A stretch of 64,000 nt of DNA, from the NCBI RefSeq assembly GCF_009901585.1, contig NZ_WXYO01000002.1:28769-92768 (forward strand). Reading direction: 5' to 3'. Each line of letters begins with the position of its first letter. The first letter of the stretch is position 1. Source of the stretch: Poritiphilus flavus. Lineage in GTDB: Bacteria > Bacteroidota > Bacteroidia > Flavobacteriales > Flavobacteriaceae. The notes beneath the pieces were generated by a model. It worked only from the letters and a program-made list of their open reading frames with translations. It did no database searches and was not told where the DNA came from. A program made the translations under genes and the position numbers. Shown piece after piece: positions 63,711-64,000 of the stretch.

Positions 63711-64000
63711 GAAGATTGCCGTGGTTATTCCCTGTTACAGGGTTTCCAGACACATAAAAGAGGTCATTTTATCCATACCTGCTTTTGTGGACCACATTTT
63801 GGTTGTGGACGATGCATGCCCGGAATATAGTGGAGCCATCGCGGATGAGATAGGCGAGCAGAGGGTGCGAGTAATATTTCATGAGAAAAACAAGGGTGTT
63901 GGCGGAGCTGTTATCAGCGGTTTTTTAAAGGCTGTTGAGTTGGGTTGCGATATTGTGATAAAGATGGATGGCGATGGCCAAATGGATGCCAATCAGATCC
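63697..64000 (+). CDS. Family-2 glycosyltransferase (dolichol-phosphate-mannose-synthase-like), N-terminal part
   Basis: The first 101 codons are visible, starting at ATG 63697 and running off the window. 'KIAVVIPCYRVSRHIKEVI' and 'VDHILVVDDACPEYSGAIAD' give the N-terminal GT-A fold with the Asp pair, 'EKNKGVGGAVISGFLKAVEL' is the GT2 motif, and 'IVIKMDGDGQMDANQI' holds the DxD metal site. This is the subfamily of DPM1-like and undecaprenyl-phosphate glycosyltransferases. It overlaps the STT3-like gene by 14 bp, so the two are co-translated. A glycan-assembly operon probably continues to the right. Confidence 0.92.
   Translation, partial: MRSNKKIAVVIPCYRVSRHIKEVILSIPAFVDHILVVDDACPEYSGAIADEIGEQRVRVIFHEKNKGVGGAVISGFLKAVELGCDIVIKMDGDGQMDANQI

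Overview
The window comes from a member of the Bacteroidota, almost certainly the family Flavobacteriaceae. The signs are: promoters with the Bacteroidota -7 element TAnnTTTG (seen before asnB, gyrB, mdh, secDF, proS, the tRNA-Glu pair and others), almost no Shine-Dalgarno sequences, two secreted proteins with type IX secretion type-B C-terminal domains, a fused SecDF, a Rho factor with a long Lys/Gln-rich insertion, an archaeal/eukaryotic-type prolyl-tRNA synthetase, and families largely confined to this phylum (DUF1599, DUF2911, DUF3667, DUF4293). Most of the window is chromosomal housekeeping DNA. I see no prophage, insertion sequence, plasmid gene or CRISPR array.

Layout. 1-10 kb: the end of an AraC regulator, a secreted SRPBCC-like protein, an OmpA protein, an amidohydrolase lipoprotein, a DUF2911 protein, asnB, gyrB and a predicted outer-membrane protein. 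10.0-10.5 kb: a gene-free stretch with four tandem 67-bp palindrome-bearing repeats and a nested hairpin. 10.5-16.5 kb: a small lipoprotein, mdh, secDF and a double-ABC ATPase with a degenerate first half. 16.7-19.6 kb: sulfide/persulfide oxidation (MBL-rhodanese persulfide dioxygenase and type II sulfide:quinone reductase). 19.7-26 kb, minus strand: folE, cysS, yidD, lgt, DUF192, alpha/beta hydrolase and GNAT genes, split by about 1 kb of mosaic non-coding repeats. 26-32.5 kb: two T9SS cargo paralogues, a FadL-type porin and a Trp/Gly/Asn- and Arg/Ser-rich lipoprotein. 32.5-42.4 kb: proS, two tRNA-Glu genes, rpsT, a four-gene minus-strand cluster, rho, DUF4293, DUF4287, an AraC regulator and a phosphoesterase. 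42.4-53 kb: a second mosaic repeat block, then truA-ABC exporter, DUF3667, cdaA, folP, DUF1599, DoxX-like, tpiA, prmA, an M57 protease and clpS. 52.8-59.9 kb: a split YeeE/YedE sulfur transporter, a lipoprotein, a MarR-S41 protease pair, a TPR histidine kinase and a LytTR protein with a degenerate receiver. 60-64 kb: a TlpA-like lipoprotein, an STT3/PglB-type oligosaccharyltransferase homologue and the start of an overlapping family-2 glycosyltransferase that runs off the end.

Two results stand out. (1) The three sulfur loci, spread over 37 kb, each carry a 14-bp palindrome GTAAC-N4-RTTAC placed exactly 22 nt before a TAnnTTT(A/G) -7 element. This is the geometry of a class-II Crp/Fnr-type activator and suggests one sulfide/persulfide regulon whose regulator lies outside the window. 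(2) The last complete gene has the ordered catalytic motifs of STT3/PglB (D67, R169, DTD 176-178, E294, R351), but DWDLG replaces the sequon-reading WWDYG. It overlaps a GT2 gene, so a protein-glycosylation locus probably begins at the right edge.
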